From NCBI GenBank assembly GCA_964057225.1, contig OZ059898.1, positions 15,167,267-15,231,266 on the forward strand: 64,000 nucleotides of DNA. Reading direction: 5' to 3'. Positions 62,556-64,000 of the stretch are shown one piece after another. Position 1 is the first letter of the stretch. Every line of letters begins with the position of its first letter. Under the pieces are notes generated by a model. That model had not been told where the DNA came from. It made no database searches and saw only the letters and a program-made list of their open reading frames with translations. The position numbers and the translations under genes are program-made. Source of the DNA: Auanema rhodensis (taxonomy: Eukaryota; Nematoda; Chromadorea; Rhabditida; Rhabditidae).

Positions 62556-64000
62556 GAGGGTCAAGGAATAGGATGAGGTTACGATAAGTGTATGTACATA
62601 TAATGATAATGTGTGCAACCATTCACATCCGAATTATGTTTTTAAAATGAAATTTGAATAAACGTGAGAAACGTGATCATGTACATACACGTGTATATCC
62701 ACGTATATACACGTGAATTACGTCATTTTAAATGAATAATAAACAGCACAATACAATCTGGCCAGTGGAAAAGCATAGGAAATGAAATGAAGAATGATAT
62801 GGAGGCCAAACAAGGCGTTTAATGCTGCTGCAAAATCCTTCAGTTATGCTTATACTAGTCAGTTGCAGCATTCTATTGCATCCAAATATCAATCTATCTA
62901 TATCTATATAGATAGTTATATATATACAAATTAAGAAATCAGTAGATAAAATTAAAAATTATACTATATATGTATATATGATATAATATTTTTGAAAAAA
63001 AAATATATATAAGCAGATTAAATATGTACATATAGTTAATAGAATAATTTGATAATATTGATTATAATAAAAGTATAATAATCTTGTATTTTGATCTTAT
63101 AAAAGACTATTTGATAGGATGGTTTAGATTATATTTAATATAGAAATAGATTAAACATTATGCTTTATATACAAGAACTACAATTGATTTATATATATAT
63201 AGTTAAGGAATATACATATAATGTACTTTTCAGAATATAAAACAATTGATTCAATAGTTAACATAATAATCTTTGAGAAAAGATAAGACAATCTGTTCAG
63301 AAATACAATAAATAAATTGAAATCTATGTTCTAAAAGTAGGAAATGGAGGGATGTGAAGGAAACGGAGAGAACAGGGAAGAATGGAACACCACCTGCTTC
63401 CTGTATTATCAATGATATGGATGTTCATGTACTTCTTCTTCTTCCAACTTTAATATATCAGAGATCTAACGTCAAAGTATTTTGTTAACTTACAAGCTTA
63501 ACAGCTTGAATTCATCAAAATCAAATTGTGTTACAAGAGATGATTGACAAGCAAAAATTTGCGTTAGATACACATATGTGTGTGAATATTATGATTTCAA
63601 GCATCAAAAAGATATCATTTGAATCAGTATATTATATAGATTATAGCTTTAAAAAAACATTTTATATATATATATTATAGTAAATATAACTGTAGTTTAA
63701 ATGAATATTTTCATTTTTGAATGGAAAAAAGCTCACCAAGACACTATTTTGTTCATCTTTGGTGAATGACAATGATTGGAATTTAACTAACTCTCTTTCT
63801 CAGATTCACATAATACTTTTCTATAATTTCACCGAAAAAGAAATCTTTTCTTCGTTGCGAGAAAAAAAAGTTTGAAGTTTTTGAAAAGTTGAAGATGAGC
63901 ATGTTGAGAGGAACTAAAACGAGGTATGTAGAGCATGGTTAAGCAGTCATCTATTGATGCTATGTGATGTGTGTCAAACGTGTAGACTGAGATCAAAACA

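Larger units (their letters stand above)
42931..64000. other. Microsatellite-rich region without an identified gene
   Basis: 21 kb dominated by GA/CT, AT, GAT, GAA and GATA repeats and A/T runs. No complete gene was assembled. Scattered + strand stretches, listed separately, have acceptor-like AG, protein-like frames and sometimes a GT donor. Stop-to-stop frames of about 60 codons are expected by chance in this much AT-rich DNA, so frame length alone proves nothing. A long-intron gene on the + strand that continues past 64000 is a reasonable hypothesis. Confidence 0.45.

Noticed and set aside
1-64000. CRISPR arrays, tRNA, rRNA, SL RNA or transposon ends
   Set aside because: No regular spaced repeats of CRISPR type, no tRNA-like T-arm with acceptor stem, no rRNA or SL sequence, and no transposase-like frame recognised by reading.

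Overview
This window looks like nuclear DNA of a nematode. It is AT-rich. Genes are split by many short introns (mostly about 40-60 bases) with strong TTTTCAG/TTTTAG acceptors, several genes lie a few hundred bases apart on one strand, and the histone deacetylase tail resembles chromadorean HDA-1. Genus and species cannot be fixed. Exon joins below were made by eye from splice consensus, reading frame and remembered family sequences; no search was run.

Layout. 1-105: 3' end of an unrecognised + strand gene. 1020-3651 (-): six-exon four-helix membrane protein. 3.7-12.4 kb: mostly gene-poor repeat-rich DNA with a few GC-richer exon-like islands. 12.4-35.5 kb: dense housekeeping block: AGFG-type ArfGAP (+), FIS1 (-), an unrecognised 305-residue protein (+), then MED27, SECp43/TRNAU1AP and SEC16 all on the minus strand, C1D/LRP1 (+), a small predicted secreted protein (-) and a class I histone deacetylase (-). 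35.5-39.9 kb: AT-rich intergenic DNA with one sharply GC-rich patch. 39.9-42.9 kb (-): rhodopsin-like receptor with an untranslated first exon about 1.1 kb upstream. 42.9-64 kb: no gene I can name; very rich in GA/CT, AT, GAT, GAA and GATA microsatellites, with a 12-base-type minisatellite at 53.1 kb and a scatter of short + strand exon-like islands that could belong to a long-intron gene.

How genes relate. SEC16, SECp43 and MED27 run in the same direction with gaps of about 500 and 217 bases, an arrangement that suggests a trans-spliced operon. Their products act in different processes (ER exit sites, selenocysteine tRNA, transcription), as is common for nematode operons. AGFG/FIS1, the 305-residue gene/MED27 and C1D/secreted protein are convergent pairs; C1D and its neighbour leave only 99 bases between stop codons. 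SEC16/C1D and FIS1/305-residue gene are divergent pairs that share upstream regions.

I found no tRNA, rRNA, CRISPR array or recognisable transposon. The most unusual items are two introns that appear to need GC-AG splicing, the exon-like islands in repeat deserts, and the CACGTA/CATGTA minisatellite.
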